DNA from: an uncultured Porphyromonadaceae bacterium
Lineage (GTDB): Bacteria > Bacteroidota > Bacteroidia > Bacteroidales > Muribaculaceae
DNA length: 44,265 bases
Direction of reading: 5' to 3'
Assembly (NCBI GenBank): GCA_947178165.1
Contig: CAMWXH010000001.1
Coordinates: forward strand, 1-44,265
A program made the position numbers and the translations under genes. Below, piece by piece: positions 16,840-25,913 of the stretch; position 1 is the first letter of the stretch, and each line of letters begins with the position of its first letter. A model generated the notes under the pieces. The model saw nothing but the letters and a program-made list of their open reading frames with translations, was not told the DNA's origin and did no database searches.

Positions 16840-18180
16840 TTATTTCATTAATTTCTTCACTTCCTTCTTGAATTTCTCTCCGCGGTCTTCATAACTCTTG
16901 AACAGGTCGAAGCTGGCGCAACAGGGCGACAGCAGCACAGTGTCGCCCGATTCGGCGAGCCGTGCGCACTCTTTCACTGCATCCTCTATGGAATGGGTGT
17001 CGGATATGATGTTAACTTTCCCGGTGAAGAAGTCGAGAAGTTTCTGATTATCCTTACCCATGCAGACTATGGCTTTAACCTTATCCTTAACCAGTTCTTC
17101 GATTTCGGTGTAGTCGTTCCCTTTGTCTTTGCCACCGAGTATGAGGATCGTGGGCGTGGTCATGCTTTCGAGCGCATACCAGGTGGAATTCACGTTTGTC
17201 GCTTTGGAGTCGTTGACATATCTGACCCCATCCACGGTTGCTACATACTCCAGACGGTGTTCCACAGCTTCAAAATCTTCAAGGGCGCTTCTTATCTTAT
17301 CGTCCTTTATATTGAGTATTGAAGCGGAAAGGCCTGCGGCCATTGAATTGTAGAGGTTATGGAGTCCGCGCAAGGCGAGCTTATCGCGAGGAATCTCCCA
17401 CACCTCATTGGGGCCGATGAATTTCACTATGCCGTTTTCCACGTATGCCTTGCTGTCTTCCTGCTGAAATTCGCTGAAGGGCATCAGCATGGCTTCGGTC
17501 TGAATGCGCCGTATCTGTTCGGTAACGATCGGGTCATCTTGCCAGTAGATGAAATAATCATCGGAAGTCTGGTTCTGCAGAATGCGGAACTTGGCGTTGA
17601 CATAGTTCTCCATCTTATGGTCATAACGGTCAAGATGATCAGGGGTGATATTCATTATGACTGCTATGTCGGCCTTGAAGTCATACATATTCTCAAGCTG
17701 GAAGCTGGAAAGCTCTATCACATAATAGTCGTGATGTTCGCGCGCCACCTGCAAGGCAAGGCTCTTCCCTACGTTTCCGGCAAGGCCGACATTTAGGCCG
17801 GCTTTCTTAAGGATATGATATGTCAGCAAAGTTGTGGTTGTCTTGCCGTTGGAGCCTGTGATGCAGACCATGCGGGCATCGGTGTATCTTCCGGCAAACT
17901 CTATTTCCGAGAGCACAGGTATCCCCTTTGCTGAAATCTTCTCCACCATGGGGGCGTAGGGAGGGATGCCGGGACTTTTCACGACAATGTCGGCATCAAG
18001 GATGCGGTTTTCAGAGTGCTGTCCCTCTTCAAATTCGATCCCCTCTTCAATAAGCACCGATTTATATTTATCAGATATATTACCCATGTCGCTCAGGAAG
18101 ACCTCCATCCCTTTCTCTTTTCCAAGGATGGCCGCGCCTACACCGCTTTCACCTCCTCCGAGCACTACTAATTTATCCAT
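16840..18180 (-). CDS. murD: UDP-N-acetylmuramoyl-L-alanine--D-glutamate ligase
   Basis: Mur ligase adding D-glutamate to UDP-MurNAc-L-Ala in the cytoplasm. The 446-residue product has the N-terminal motif VVLGGGESGVGAAILG, the ATP loop GSNGKTTTT (109-117), NITPDHLDRYDH in the central domain, and VNDSKATNVNSTWYAL with LGGKDKGNDY in the C-terminal domain. All are diagnostic for MurD. The end, LSPCCASFDLF with YEDRGEKFKKEV, also fits the family. Confidence 0.97.
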   Translation of the reverse strand: MDKLVVLGGGESGVGAAILGKEKGMEVFLSDMGNISDKYKSVLIEEGIEFEEGQHSENRILDADIVVKSPGIPPYAPMVEKISAKGIPVLSEIEFAGRYTDARMVCITGSNGKTTTTLLTYHILKKAGLNVGLAGNVGKSLALQVAREHHDYYVIELSSFQLENMYDFKADIAVIMNITPDHLDRYDHKMENYVNAKFRILQNQTSDDYFIYWQDDPIVTEQIRRIQTEAMLMPFSEFQQEDSKAYVENGIVKFIGPNEVWEIPRDKLALRGLHNLYNSMAAGLSASILNIKDDKIRSALEDFEAVEHRLEYVATVDGVRYVNDSKATNVNSTWYALESMTTPTILILGGKDKGNDYTEIEELVKDKVKAIVCMGKDNQKLLDFFTGKVNIISDTHSIEDAVKECARLAESGDTVLLSPCCASFDLFKSYEDRGEKFKKEVKKLMK

Positions 18181-18216
18181 CTTAAATTTCTTTAATCTAA
18201 ATTTTTCAATCTAAAT

Positions 18217-19485
18217 TTATCTTATCTTCAATGTCACGAACGTGAGCACGGCAAGGAGGATTCCGACAATCCAGAAACGTGTCACAATTTTCGCTTCAGG
18301 TATTCCCCTTGCCGGCGAACGCCACAGCACCTTGGCTTCAGGGTCCAGGTCTTTCTGGAAATGATGGTGAAGGGGAGTCATCTTGAATATGCGTCGCCCT
18401 TCGCCATATTTTTTCTTGGTATATTTGAAATATGCCACCTGCATCATCACCGAGACATCTTCGAGGAAGAAGATGAGGCATAGTAATGGGATGAGAAGCT
18501 CTTTTCGGATAAGTATGGCGAATACAGCCAGGATACCGCCTAATGTAAGGCTGCCCGTGTCGCCCATGAATACCTGAGCCGGGAATGCATTATACCACAG
18601 GAATCCGACAAGGGCTCCAATAAAAGCGGCCGCATATACACACAACTCTTCCGAGCCGGGTATATACATTATATTCAGATATTTCGAATATATCACGTTC
18701 CCTCCCAAATATGCCATTATCAGGAGCGATATTCCAATTATGGCCGACGTTCCGGCACACAGCCCGTCGATGCCGTCGGTGAGATTGGCGCCGTTGCTGA
18801 CCGCGGTCACAACTATTATCACCACCAGAACAAACACGAGCCAGCCGAGCGTCGAGGCCGCTTCCTTGTTCTTGACCCAGCCGGTGAGCCATTCGTAATT
18901 GAAGTTATTGTTCTTTACAAATGGGATTGTGGTCTGAGGAGACTTTATCTCATCTTTGGAGACGACTATCTCGGTCTGGTGGCTGTCAACATTCTCGACC
19001 TCAAAGTTCTCGCTCATGACAATGTCGGGTGAGAGCCACATTGTGATTCCTACGAGCAGGCCGAGACCGACCTGTCCGGTAACTTTATATTTCCCCTGCA
19101 ACCCATCTTTGTTATGATACTTCAGTTTTCTGTAATCGTCAAGGAAACCGATTGTGCCCATCCACACGGTAGCCACTAACATAAGGAGCATATATATGTT
19201 GCTTAGGTTGCCTAAAAGCAGGCAAGGCACAAGGATGGAGAGAATGATGATGACGCCACCCATTGTCGGGGTGCCTTTTTTCTGCATCTGCCCTTCGAGG
19301 CCGAGGTTTCGGATCTCCTCTCCCACCTGCATCCTCTGCAGGCGGTGAATTATCTTCTGGCCGAACACAAGTGCTATCAGAAGAGCCAGCGAAAAGGCTA
19401 TTCCCGACCGGAAGGTCAGGTAGCTCATAAGGTTATGGCCGGGGAATTTCCATCCTTCCCATTGTTCCAGTAAAGCGTATAACAT
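18217..19485 (-). CDS. mraY: Phospho-MurNAc-pentapeptide transferase MraY
   Basis: Integral membrane enzyme that transfers phospho-MurNAc-pentapeptide to undecaprenyl phosphate, forming lipid I. The 422-residue protein has about ten membrane segments and the family motifs: IGFLDDYRKLK with the conserved Asp pair, NLTDGIDGLCAGTSA, and MTPLHHHFQK with the histidine cluster. It is longer than the E. coli protein because of a polar insertion of about 55 residues in a periplasmic loop (around residues 165-215, rich in Glu, Asn and Ser), a familiar feature of Bacteroidota MraY. It follows murE by 54 bases. Confidence 0.97.
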   Translation of the reverse strand: MLYALLEQWEGWKFPGHNLMSYLTFRSGIAFSLALLIALVFGQKIIHRLQRMQVGEEIRNLGLEGQMQKKGTPTMGGVIIILSILVPCLLLGNLSNIYMLLMLVATVWMGTIGFLDDYRKLKYHNKDGLQGKYKVTGQVGLGLLVGITMWLSPDIVMSENFEVENVDSHQTEIVVSKDEIKSPQTTIPFVKNNNFNYEWLTGWVKNKEAASTLGWLVFVLVVIIVVTAVSNGANLTDGIDGLCAGTSAIIGISLLIMAYLGGNVIYSKYLNIMYIPGSEELCVYAAAFIGALVGFLWYNAFPAQVFMGDTGSLTLGGILAVFAILIRKELLIPLLCLIFFLEDVSVMMQVAYFKYTKKKYGEGRRIFKMTPLHHHFQKDLDPEAKVLWRSPARGIPEAKIVTRFWIVGILLAVLTFVTLKIR

Positions 19486-19539
19486 TTTGGGTTGTTTATG
19501 TTGGTTGCATCTTGACTAATCTTGTTGCATCTTGATTGT

Positions 19540-20991
19540 TTAAAATCCTTCTCTTACTTCTTCGCGATCGTCGAAGTGATGTCTGACCCCTTTCACCTCC
19601 TGATATGTTTCGTGCCCTTTTCCGGCCACGAGGACCACGCTTCCCGGTTTAGCCATTCTCAAAGCCGTGCGGATGGCTTCGCGTCGGTCAGTGATGCAGA
19701 TGGTGCGGCGCAATTCTTCTGAGGTGAGTCCGGCTTTCATATCGGCGATTATGGCATCCGGCTCCTCATCACGCGGGTTATCGCTGGTAAGGATAAGGAG
19801 GTCGCTGCGGCAGGCGGCCTCTCGCGCCATCATCGGGCGTTTGCCATGGTCGCGGTTTCCTCCGGCTCCGACCACAGTAGTTATCTCGCCTCCTGCGCCA
19901 ACGATTTCGCGGATGGTGTCGAGAACATTCACCAAAGCGTCAGGAGTGTGGGCATAATCCACAATGGCTGTCACATCGTTGCCGCCGCGGATTGTCTGGA
20001 AACGTCCTGCAACGGGCACCAGCTTGCTCATATTCACCAGAACCTCTTCCGGATTGAATCCGGTGAGTATCGATGCTCCATACACGGCAGTCAGGTTATA
20101 GGCGTTGAATCGGCCTGTGAAACGGACCTCCACCTCGTGGTTATTGAGCATCAGGAGGGTTCCGTCGAGGCGAGTTTCAAGAATCTTGCAACGGAAGTCG
20201 GCATCACTGCGAAGTGAATAGGTATATTTGCGTGCCTTGGTGTTCTGGACCATGTAAGCTCCGGCTTTATCATCGGCGTTGACAAGGGCGAAGGCATCGG
20301 CAGGCAACATATCGAAGAACATCTTCTTGGCGTTCATATAATTTTCCACCGTGCCATGGTAGTCGAGGTGATCGCGCGTGAGGTTTGAGAACACGCCTCC
20401 GGCGAAGGTGAGTCCGGCAATTCGGTGTTGCTGGGCGGCGTGAGATGATACCTCCATGAATGCATAGTCGCATCCTGTCTCCACCATCTCTGCAAGAAGT
20501 GAGTTGAGGGTGAGGGGGTCGGGGGTAGTATGCGTTGCCGGCACAGCGCGGTCATGGATATAATTGCACACTGTTGAGAGCAGACCCGCCTTATAGCCCT
20601 CCAGTTTCGCCATCTCATAGAGGAGCGTGGCGGTGGTGGTCTTTCCGTTGGTTCCTGTCACTCCTACAAGTTTCAGCTTTGACGAAGGGTTGCCGAACCA
20701 GGCTGATGCAAGCTTGCCCAATGCCACGCTTGAATCTTTCACGCGGATATAGGTCACCCCTTTTTCAAGAGAGGCCGGGAGATCCTCGCATACGATAGCC
20801 CCGACATGGGTGGAAGCCACCACGGGGATATATTTATGACCGTCGGTGGTCACGCCGCGCACTGCCACAAACATGCCCTCCTTGCGGGCCTTGCGTGAGT
20901 CGCTCTGTAGGTCCACTATAATCTTATCTGTATCGCCTATCACCTCGAGGGTCTCGATCCCTTTCAGGAGGTGTGATAATTTTACTGCCAT
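19540..20991 (-). CDS. murE: UDP-MurNAc-L-Ala-D-Glu--meso-diaminopimelate ligase
   Basis: Mur ligase adding the third residue of the stem peptide. The 483-residue product has the ATP loop GTNGKTTT (113-120), EVSSHAAQQHRI, FSNLTRDHLDYHG with AKKMFF, and DYAHTPDALVNVL. The substrate-specificity motif DNPR (404-407) indicates meso-diaminopimelate rather than lysine, as expected for a Gram-negative wall. An AGGAG ribosome-binding sequence precedes the ATG, one of the few clear ones here. A 114-base gap separates it from ftsI upstream. Confidence 0.97.
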   Translation of the reverse strand: MAVKLSHLLKGIETLEVIGDTDKIIVDLQSDSRKARKEGMFVAVRGVTTDGHKYIPVVASTHVGAIVCEDLPASLEKGVTYIRVKDSSVALGKLASAWFGNPSSKLKLVGVTGTNGKTTTATLLYEMAKLEGYKAGLLSTVCNYIHDRAVPATHTTPDPLTLNSLLAEMVETGCDYAFMEVSSHAAQQHRIAGLTFAGGVFSNLTRDHLDYHGTVENYMNAKKMFFDMLPADAFALVNADDKAGAYMVQNTKARKYTYSLRSDADFRCKILETRLDGTLLMLNNHEVEVRFTGRFNAYNLTAVYGASILTGFNPEEVLVNMSKLVPVAGRFQTIRGGNDVTAIVDYAHTPDALVNVLDTIREIVGAGGEITTVVGAGGNRDHGKRPMMAREAACRSDLLILTSDNPRDEEPDAIIADMKAGLTSEELRRTICITDRREAIRTALRMAKPGSVVLVAGKGHETYQEVKGVRHHFDDREEVREGF

Positions 20992-21105
20992 TGCTCCTAT
21001 TGTTTATATATGTCGGCAAATGGATGCCTGCATTTGAGTTTAAGATATTGAGATTCCTTAATTTGGTTCATGCATTAAGTTTGAAGGCTGTTAATGCAAA
21101 TTGAG

Positions 21106-23229
21106 CTATACCTTCAGAGTGAGGGTCATTGTCATCCCTTTCTTTAAGGGAGTGCCGGCCTCAACCGACTGTCCTCTCACTATGCCGCTTCCGCGCAACC
21201 TCACTTCGATACCGGCCTGTTCAAGAATCTTCACAGCCGTTGGCGCGTCATATCCAATCACGCTCGGCACCGCTCCGCTTGACGGAGGAGTGGGGCTTTT
21301 CACTTTCTTCACCCTTTCAATGTTGAGGTTTTTCGACAGCTTTTTGGGGTCGAAAGTATGTGACGCCGCCAAGATTGGGCGGCTCTCCTTGCGTTCTGCA
21401 GAATAGGTGGAGGAATTGTCGAGCAGTCCCCGGGAATACATCTTGACCGCCATGTTCTTCACCACCTGTCCGGAGGTTCGGTTGGCCGAGTTTCCGCCGT
21501 TGGCAAGCACCAGGGCTATGCAACTGTATTTCGGCTCTTCGTATGGGAAAAAGCCGGCGAATGCATAGCGTCGCTTGGCCTTGTTGTAGATACCGTTTTC
21601 AACAGGATAGGCTGTTCCGGTCTTTCCTACCACCATGACGCGGTCATCGCGCACGAGTTTGGCAGTGCCGTGTTCGCCCCATACCACTTCCTTTATGCAT
21701 TCCCTCACTTTCCTTGCAGTCTCTTCCGAACAGATTCGGTCGCGGATATATTGGATCGGTATGATTGAGTCGCGTCCCTCCTCGTCGATAAGCCCTTTGA
21801 CAAGATGCGGACGCACATATTTCCCGCCGTTTGCGATGGCATTATAGACTGAGAGAGTGAAGAGCGGGGGGAGCTCCGTGTTATATCCGTATGCCTGGCG
21901 GGCAAGGTCGAGATGGCGGGCGGTCAAGGTGATGTTGTTCCCTCTCGAATCTTTAGGCACAAGCTTGCGGATGCGGGGCGTACACTCCCCTGCGATGCCG
22001 GAACGTATTGGCTCGAAGAATCCCATCCCGGCAAGACGGTCGTAAAACTTGGCCGGGTTGGACTCGTAGCCACGGAAAATTACGCGTGCTATCCCCGGGT
22101 TGGAAGACTGTTCGATCACCTGTTTCATTGTCTTCATTCCTCCGCCGTGAGGGTCGCTGGTTTTCTGGAAAGGCGCACAGCTCACCATGTCGGTCACATT
22201 TTTCACAAGACCGTCTTCAAAAGCTATCATAAGGGAGATTGGCTTCATCACCGAACCCGGTTCGAATGGGAGCACGGCGCGGTTAAGGGCTTCGCCGTAT
22301 GTTCCGTTTTCAAGGAGTTCGATATTTGAGATGGCTTTTATCTCTCCGGTTGCAACTTCCATAAGGATTGCGGTTCCCCATTCGGCATTGGCCTCGGAGC
22401 AGATGTTGAACAACTCCTCCTCCAGCATATCCTGAAGGTCAATGTCGATGGTGGTGCGGATGTCATATCCTCGCTGTGCCGGAGTAGCGACCCAGTTGGT
22501 TATGCCGTTGGTGAGGGCCACTTTCTTTGCCAGACCCGGTTTGCCATATAGCAGGGTGTCGAGGTCTTTTTCAAGTCCGGAATAGCCATGAATCTCTCGT
22601 GTCTTCTCATTTTCGTTTACGCGGCCGATGCTTCGGTAGGCCATGCGGCCGTAAGGATACATCCTGATTTTGCGTTCCTCCTTATATAATGGATTGCGGA
22701 AACCGGAACCTTTGAAATCTTTCACAAACGGGAAGGTCTTGATCTTCTCGAAATCCTCCATAGTGCCTTTCTGCACAAGGCGCAAGGCACGCGGGCGCTT
22801 TTCGTGAGGCTTGTCAAGCTCCTTCTTCAAGCGTGTGTGCCAGGAATATTTGGCGAGTGTGTCGGGATGCTGACGCAGGTTGGCCACTCTCGGGAAATAG
22901 ACATCAAGGGAGTCGGCCAGCGAGTCCACCTTCTCCCAAGGGATACTTTTGAGGGCTTTCACCTTGTTATGGCGCAAGTCTATCTTAATGTCATACACTT
23001 TCAAGTTGCAGGCGAGTATATTGCCGTTATCGGCCAGGATATTCCCTCGCTCGGGAGCTATCGTATCCACTTTGGAGAGTTCTGACTTGGCACGCTGGTT
23101 CCATACGGCCGCATCGATGACTGTGGTCTTGAACATCTTGAATACCACTAAGATACTAAAAAGTACAAAACCAATGCATATAAGACCGTAACGGAAGAGT
23201 ATATGTTTCTTGTTGTTCTGTTTAGCCAT
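21106..23229 (-). CDS. ftsI: Septal transpeptidase FtsI (class B PBP) with a PASTA domain
   Basis: A 707-residue bitopic class B penicillin-binding protein that crosslinks septal peptidoglycan. A single N-terminal membrane helix (about 12-31) is followed by the dimerisation/pedestal region. The transpeptidase domain has the catalytic SVMK tetrad (S326, K329), SSN (375-377) and KTG (536-538). The C-terminal ~60 residues (PSVIGYDAPTAVKILEQAGI onward) form one PASTA domain, common in Bacteroidota FtsI but absent from the E. coli protein. It follows ftsL by 30 bases and would pair with FtsW from the same cluster. Confidence 0.96.
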   Translation of the reverse strand: MAKQNNKKHILFRYGLICIGFVLFSILVVFKMFKTTVIDAAVWNQRAKSELSKVDTIAPERGNILADNGNILACNLKVYDIKIDLRHNKVKALKSIPWEKVDSLADSLDVYFPRVANLRQHPDTLAKYSWHTRLKKELDKPHEKRPRALRLVQKGTMEDFEKIKTFPFVKDFKGSGFRNPLYKEERKIRMYPYGRMAYRSIGRVNENEKTREIHGYSGLEKDLDTLLYGKPGLAKKVALTNGITNWVATPAQRGYDIRTTIDIDLQDMLEEELFNICSEANAEWGTAILMEVATGEIKAISNIELLENGTYGEALNRAVLPFEPGSVMKPISLMIAFEDGLVKNVTDMVSCAPFQKTSDPHGGGMKTMKQVIEQSSNPGIARVIFRGYESNPAKFYDRLAGMGFFEPIRSGIAGECTPRIRKLVPKDSRGNNITLTARHLDLARQAYGYNTELPPLFTLSVYNAIANGGKYVRPHLVKGLIDEEGRDSIIPIQYIRDRICSEETARKVRECIKEVVWGEHGTAKLVRDDRVMVVGKTGTAYPVENGIYNKAKRRYAFAGFFPYEEPKYSCIALVLANGGNSANRTSGQVVKNMAVKMYSRGLLDNSSTYSAERKESRPILAASHTFDPKKLSKNLNIERVKKVKSPTPPSSGAVPSVIGYDAPTAVKILEQAGIEVRLRGSGIVRGQSVEAGTPLKKGMTMTLTLKV

Positions 23230-23259
23230 TTATATTTTCCCTTTAACCATCTTTGTTTA

Positions 23260-23625
23260 CTATTCATCCCTGAGCTCGTAAGGGGGCTGATCCTGGTATT
23301 GCAAGTCGAGACCTTTCTCTGCCACCATCTTGCGCATCTCTGTTTCGCGAATCAGCGACATATACCTTGCCTTCTCTTGCAATTTCTCGCTTTCAACGCG
23401 CTGCAGCTCCTTGTTGAGCTGCTTGATTTCGCTCATCTTGGTTTTGGTCTTGTAGCGCAGACCCATAAGCGATATGACTGCAACAACGAATATCAGCATT
23501 AGCCATGCGTGGGTCTTGAAAAACTCCAGACTCACCGAACGTCCGTAGCGGAGTTCGCTCATCCACCCGTTGCTGTGTTCTTTCTTCTTCTCTTTTGTCT
23601 TTTTATTTTTCTTCTCTTTTGCCAT
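23260..23625 (-). CDS. ftsL: FtsL-like divisome protein
   Basis: A 121-residue small bitopic protein. It has a very Lys-rich cytoplasmic start (KEKKNKKTKEKKKEH), one membrane segment (about 40-57, AWLMLIFVVAVISLMGL) and an extracytoplasmic coiled coil (about 62-100, with heptad-spaced Leu/Ile). This architecture and the position between rsmH and ftsI identify it as FtsL, which complexes with FtsQ and FtsB-like partners. Primary sequence in this family is poorly conserved, so the call rests largely on layout and topology. Confidence 0.88.
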   Translation of the reverse strand: MAKEKKNKKTKEKKKEHSNGWMSELRYGRSVSLEFFKTHAWLMLIFVVAVISLMGLRYKTKTKMSEIKQLNKELQRVESEKLQEKARYMSLIRETEMRKMVAEKGLDLQYQDQPPYELRDE

Positions 23626-23649
23626 TTTGAATCCTCTCCCCTTAAATTT

Positions 23650-24567
23650 TTACAGTTTCTCTGCAATCCTTAGCTTCGCGCTTCTGCTTCGCGGATTGCG
23701 TTCCACCTCCTCATCTCCCGGGACAATGGGACTGCGTGTGATCGCTTTCCAAGGAGTGGAGACTTTGCCGAAGAAATCTTTCTCCTCTATCCCCTCCACG
23801 TTTCCTGTCTTGATGAAATTCTTCACAATCCGGTCTTCTATGGAATGATACGTTATTACAGCCAGACGCCCTCCCTCCCTCAGCTTCTCAGCAGAGGCTT
23901 GCAGGAAATGCTTAAGGGCCTCCATCTCTCCGTTCACCTCAATTCTGAGCGCCTGAAAAACCTGGGCCATATCTTTCTTCTCCTGTCTTGGGTTAAGGAA
24001 AGGCCTCACGGTGTCGGCAAGGCGGAAGGTAGTAGTGACCGGGTCTTTTGCACGCGCCCCGACCAGTGCTTTTGCCAATGCGAATGGTTTCTTGAGGTCG
24101 GTATATGTCCGGAATAACGATGTGAGTTGCGATTCATCATAGGTTGCAAGGATTTCGGAAGCCGTGATTCCTCCTCTGCGGTTCATGCGCATATCCAGGG
24201 GTGCATCGTTTCTGAAAGAGAATCCCCGTTCGGCAGAGTCGAAATGATGGAACGACACCCCTAAGTCGGCCAATATCCCATCCACCTTCTCTTCTCCGTG
24301 AAAACGGAGGAAATTGCTGAGATAGCGGTAGTTGGAATGGACAAAAGTGAAGCGGCTGTCGTCGGGCACGTTGGCGAAAGCATCCATGTCGCGGTCGAAC
24401 CCATAAAGCTTACCTTCCGGCCCAAGGCGCGAAAGGATGCCACGAGAATGACCTCCGCCACCGAATGTGACGTCAACATATACACCCCCCGGCTTAATGT
24501 CAAGGCCGGCGATGGCTTCTTCGAATAGGGCGGGTATGTGGTAGATCGCTTCACTCATCTTTTGCAT
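23650..24567 (-). CDS. rsmH: 16S rRNA (cytosine-1402-N4)-methyltransferase RsmH
   Basis: S-adenosylmethionine-dependent methyltransferase (MraW) that modifies C1402 in the ribosomal decoding centre. The 305-residue product has HIPALFEEAIAGL at the start, the binding loop TFGGGGHSRGIL, DLGVSFHHFDSAERGFSF with DAPLDMRMN, and near the end ITYHSIEDRIVKNF. All are family signatures. Two ATGs lie nine bases apart (24565-24567 and 24556-24558), and either could be used. It opens the dcw cluster; the usual preceding mraZ gene is not present in the 152 bases upstream. Confidence 0.96.
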   Translation of the reverse strand: MQKMSEAIYHIPALFEEAIAGLDIKPGGVYVDVTFGGGGHSRGILSRLGPEGKLYGFDRDMDAFANVPDDSRFTFVHSNYRYLSNFLRFHGEEKVDGILADLGVSFHHFDSAERGFSFRNDAPLDMRMNRRGGITASEILATYDESQLTSLFRTYTDLKKPFALAKALVGARAKDPVTTTFRLADTVRPFLNPRQEKKDMAQVFQALRIEVNGEMEALKHFLQASAEKLREGGRLAVITYHSIEDRIVKNFIKTGNVEGIEEKDFFGKVSTPWKAITRSPIVPGDEEVERNPRSRSAKLRIAEKL

Positions 24568-24647
24568 GTTTTATAGAGGGCAGTTGAATCGAATTTATGA
24601 AACTATGGAATTTGCAATTGTAAATTTTGCCTTCTAATTTCAAAATG

Positions 24648-24674
24648 TAAAGTTAGCGATTTTTTATCAACAAT
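24648..24674 (-). promoter_or_regulatory. Candidate promoter of the dcw cluster
   Basis: In the AT-rich 152-base gap before rsmH the minus strand reads ATTGTTG (24674-24668). It is followed, 18 bases from the first TTG, by TAACTTTA (24655-24648), one mismatch from the TAnnTTTG -7 element. This would place transcription about 80 bases before rsmH. Read-through from the glycosyltransferase gene is also possible. The rest of the gap holds only A/T runs. Confidence 0.35.
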
Positions 24675-24719
24675 GCGTTATAAATGAGCTGTCTTTAATT
24701 ATTTTTTTGAAAAAACTTA

Positions 24720-25883
24720 TCAACAGTCTTTTTTGGGTAATATTTTGCTTTTAAAATTCTCAATTGTATTCTCATACACTCCCATTATTTTCCGGGCCAT
24801 ATCTTCTCCATGGAATCGTTGGGCATATTCTTTCCCGGCTTCCCCCATCATGCGTGCCGAGGCGGGGTCGCTGAGGATTGAATGGATCGCCTGCACCATC
24901 TCCACCGGATTTTCCGGATCTATGTAGAGAGTGTCGGGGCCTCCTGCCTCTTCAAGGCAGCTTCCTGTGGCGGCTATGACAGGACGGCGGCTCTCGAGGG
25001 CTTCGAGTATAGGAATGCCAAAGCCTTCATAACGCGACGGGTAAGCCACGATTTCAGCCGCCTGGTTAACTCCCGGAAGGTCTGCAAAGGGGAGTCCCTC
25101 AATGAATTTTATACGCGACAAGACACCGCTCTCCGAGGCGAGCCTCTCTATATATCTTTTATAGCCGCCGTTATCCTTTCCTACAACCACAAGGTTCATA
25201 TCGGGCGAGATATTGCTTAATGCCCTTACTGTCACCTCTAAGTTTTTCCTTCTTTCGATTGTTCCGACTTGGAGTATGTATCTTTCGGGAAGATTGAGCC
25301 TATGTTTCAAGGCTTTCAGCTCCTCCTTGCTCCATTCACGGCGGAATTGAGGGTCGCACCCCTGATAGATCACAGTAACTTTATCGGGGTCAATTCCGTA
25401 AAGCTCAACCACATCATCTTTTGTGCGTTGCGACACGGCGATGATATGGTCGGCGTTGCGGCAGCTCCGCCCATACTTGAAGTCATATATAAAGCGGTCG
25501 ATCCGTTTATAGCATTCCGGCAACCTGCGATAGATCACATCGTGCATCGTCACAACCGAAGGAACGCCTGAGGAGCTGATGTTGAGAGGGAGCTCGTTGC
25601 TGAGGCCGTGAAACAGGTCGGCCCTATCTGCTTTCAGGTGATTGGTTATCCCGAACGTGCGCCACAGGCTCCCTTTGAGTCCTTGAGGAGCAGGGTAGCG
25701 AAATTCAATATTGGGCATTGACTTTATTTTGCCAAGCCTTGCATTGTCGCGCATTTCGGGGGTATAAAGCAGAAGGGTATCTTCCGGATAATGTTCGGCG
25801 ATACCCTCTATTACCAGCCGGGAATAATTTCCCAACCCTGTCATATTGTTCACGGCTCTTTTGCCGTCGTAGCCTATTCTCAT
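24720..25883 (-). CDS. GT4-family glycosyltransferase
   Basis: A 387-residue GT-B fold glycosyltransferase of family 4 (glycogen synthase/mannosyltransferase-like). The N-terminal domain has MRIGYDGKRAVNNMTGLG and a Ser/His region (VVTMHDVIYRRLP). The C-terminal nucleotide-sugar domain has ILQVGTIERRKNLEV and the EX7E motif region YPSRYEGFGIPILEALESRR, which retains the glutamates that bind the donor. It probably transfers a sugar during synthesis of a surface polysaccharide. Acceptor and donor cannot be read. It starts 30 bases after an acyltransferase gene on the same strand, so the two may decorate the same glycan. Confidence 0.9.
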   Translation of the reverse strand: MRIGYDGKRAVNNMTGLGNYSRLVIEGIAEHYPEDTLLLYTPEMRDNARLGKIKSMPNIEFRYPAPQGLKGSLWRTFGITNHLKADRADLFHGLSNELPLNISSSGVPSVVTMHDVIYRRLPECYKRIDRFIYDFKYGRSCRNADHIIAVSQRTKDDVVELYGIDPDKVTVIYQGCDPQFRREWSKEELKALKHRLNLPERYILQVGTIERRKNLEVTVRALSNISPDMNLVVVGKDNGGYKRYIERLASESGVLSRIKFIEGLPFADLPGVNQAAEIVAYPSRYEGFGIPILEALESRRPVIAATGSCLEEAGGPDTLYIDPENPVEMVQAIHSILSDPASARMMGEAGKEYAQRFHGEDMARKIMGVYENTIENFKSKILPKKDC

Positions 25884-25913
25884 TATAAAATCTTTTATTG
25901 GAGGAAATCTTTG

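Noticed and set aside
24656-24719. Intrinsic terminator after the glycosyltransferase gene
   Set aside because: There are A and T runs but no GC stem, so a terminator cannot be supported.
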